A stretch of DNA of 59,382 bases, taken from Silene noctiflora (lineage: Eukaryota; Streptophyta; Magnoliopsida; Caryophyllales; Caryophyllaceae). A program made the translations under genes and the position numbers. The first letter of the stretch is position 1, and each line of letters starts with the position of its first letter. The stretch is from the NCBI GenBank assembly GCA_009801015.1, contig VHZZ01000034.1, positions 149,384-208,765 of the forward strand. The letters run 5' to 3'. Shown here in pieces: positions 58,346-59,382 of this stretch. The notes beneath the pieces were generated by a model. The model had not been told where the DNA came from, ran no database searches, and saw only the letters and a program-made list of their open reading frames with translations.

Positions 58346-58839
58346 TCCCCCTTACTACTAAGAGAATAAAAATTTTCTTAATTTTCCCTCCAAAATGCAT
58401 TATTTTTTCCTTAAAATATAATCTTACAATTATTATACTCTCTAATCTTTTAAATAAATTCCAAATTATGATTTTTTCATTATAGTAAAATAAAATTGAT
58501 ATTAAACTATAAACCATAAGTTGCTAAATTTGTCATAATGCAATTATTATTATTTAGAAAATAAATTGACACATACTTATTATTAGGTTTGTGACAAAAA
58601 AAATTGGAGAAAATTAAAAAAATGAATCCGTAGTTTTATGGTAAAAAGAGTATTTTCACAAAAATACACATTTCATAATTTTACTCTATTTTCTTTGATT
58701 AATTTTCCATTTTTCAATTTTTTTCATATTAAAATATAATGGAGAGAAATATTAAATATTAATGAGGTCCGATTTGAGTAATACTCTAAAAAATAAAAAC
58801 CCTATATATACTGCGCAATGTGCACGGGATCTATACTAG
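58346..58839 (+). mobile_element. Non-autonomous Helitron, group 1
   Basis: Begins TCCCCCTTACTACTAAGAG after A and ends with a gcgcaatgtgcac hairpin, then CTAG and T. Highly similar to the copy at 18604-19137 over its length. Confidence 0.82.
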
Positions 58840-59005
58840 TTTTAGATCAACTGATAAGAAATCGTTTTATCTTTAGCAAATGATTCGAGTTCAAGTCCTA
58901 AAAATACTATCAGTCTTGTATCCAGATATAACCATACGATCCACGTAAGAAAAATAACTTCTTCTTTTTTAAAGTATGGTGAATGGATGATGATCTTTTT
59001 AACAA

Positions 59006-59236
59006 TAAGTCTTGCTTCAAACGGTCTTATTTTCAAACCAGAAAATAATACCATTTTTCAATAGAATGTAACCATTTAATGACAAAATGTTATAACTAAA
59101 GTTTTTCACTCTTTACCCTGTAAATGATGGTGATATTTTATCATAAAATAGTAACATTGTATCGTAAAATGACTACATTTGATCCGTCTTATTTCAGACG
59201 GGATTTCAGACGAAAAATAGCCGGTCTGAAATAAGA
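59006..59236. mobile_element. Foldback MITE near the right edge
   Basis: Left tcttgcttcaaacggtctta and, inverted, right tcttatttcagaccggctat match; same family as the element near 48729-48957. Confidence 0.5.
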
Positions 59237-59289
59237 ATTTGCGTCTTTTTTAAGTGACCTTTGCCTTAAGGTCATATTATGGGTGGACA

Positions 59290-59382
59290 TTCTCATTTGT
59301 GACGGAAGGTATCCGTCACTTTGAGAAGACGGGTACCAAATTGTGAGACAAAAGACCCATGAGAGGAGAGAGGAAAGCAAGT
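59290..59382 (-). mobile_element. MULE-type MITE, family B, cut by the window end
   Basis: cattctcatttgtgacggaa, gagaagacgggtaccaaatt and gacccatgagaggagag match the family B copy at 28916-29101. The rest lies outside the window. Confidence 0.75.

Overview
This window is nuclear DNA from a flowering plant. It is AT-rich, its genes are split into many exons by GT-AG introns, and its spacers are full of short non-autonomous transposons. Every gene I could reconstruct has a clear plant homologue. Nothing fixes the species; the repeat landscape would suit a eudicot such as one of the Caryophyllales, but that is a weak guess. Two assembly gaps (11530-12139 and 42040-42359) and a few single N bases mark it as a draft assembly.

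Seven protein genes could be rebuilt exon by exon, with reading phase closing at every junction. From left to right they are: (1) NDA2-type internal alternative NAD(P)H-ubiquinone oxidoreductase of mitochondria, minus strand, 8 exons; (2) a 78-residue precursor of a PSY-type tyrosine-sulfated signalling peptide, minus strand, 2 exons, easily missed by gene finders; (3) PHF5A/SF3b subunit, 110 residues, minus strand, coding region uninterrupted; (4) a DOXC-type 2-oxoglutarate/Fe(II) dioxygenase, plus strand, 3 exons, with an in-frame 132-bp tandem duplication near its N-terminus; (5) an IDM1-like PHD-finger/GNAT chromatin protein, plus strand, 7 exons; (6) a KUP7-type potassium transporter, minus strand, 10 exons, convergent with gene 5; (7) a glutamine-hydrolysing asparagine synthetase, minus strand, 12 exons. 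They are unrelated housekeeping, regulatory and metabolic genes, with no sign of an operon or a biosynthetic cluster.

The left 3.6 kb is a satellite-like array of about 240- and 318-bp monomers in two types that recur as a three-monomer higher-order unit of about 875 bp. A decayed copy in the opposite orientation lies at 5.2-6.2 kb. The other spacers and many introns hold small elements with recognisable ends: eight Helitrons (A|TC...CTAG|T with a 3' hairpin), a large family of about 190-bp MULE-type MITEs with 9-bp target duplications, and CACTA, hAT, PIF/Harbinger and Stowaway MITEs, two tRNA-like SINEs and foldback elements. From about 48.2 kb to the right edge I see no gene, only transposons, microsatellites and decayed repeat.

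No new multi-gene system is evident. The items most worth follow-up are the PSY-like peptide gene with a perfect hairpin in its intron, the duplicated N-terminus of the dioxygenase, the Pro-to-Gln change in the usually invariant GTSPLY motif of the potassium transporter, and the nested mobile elements with intact target duplications.
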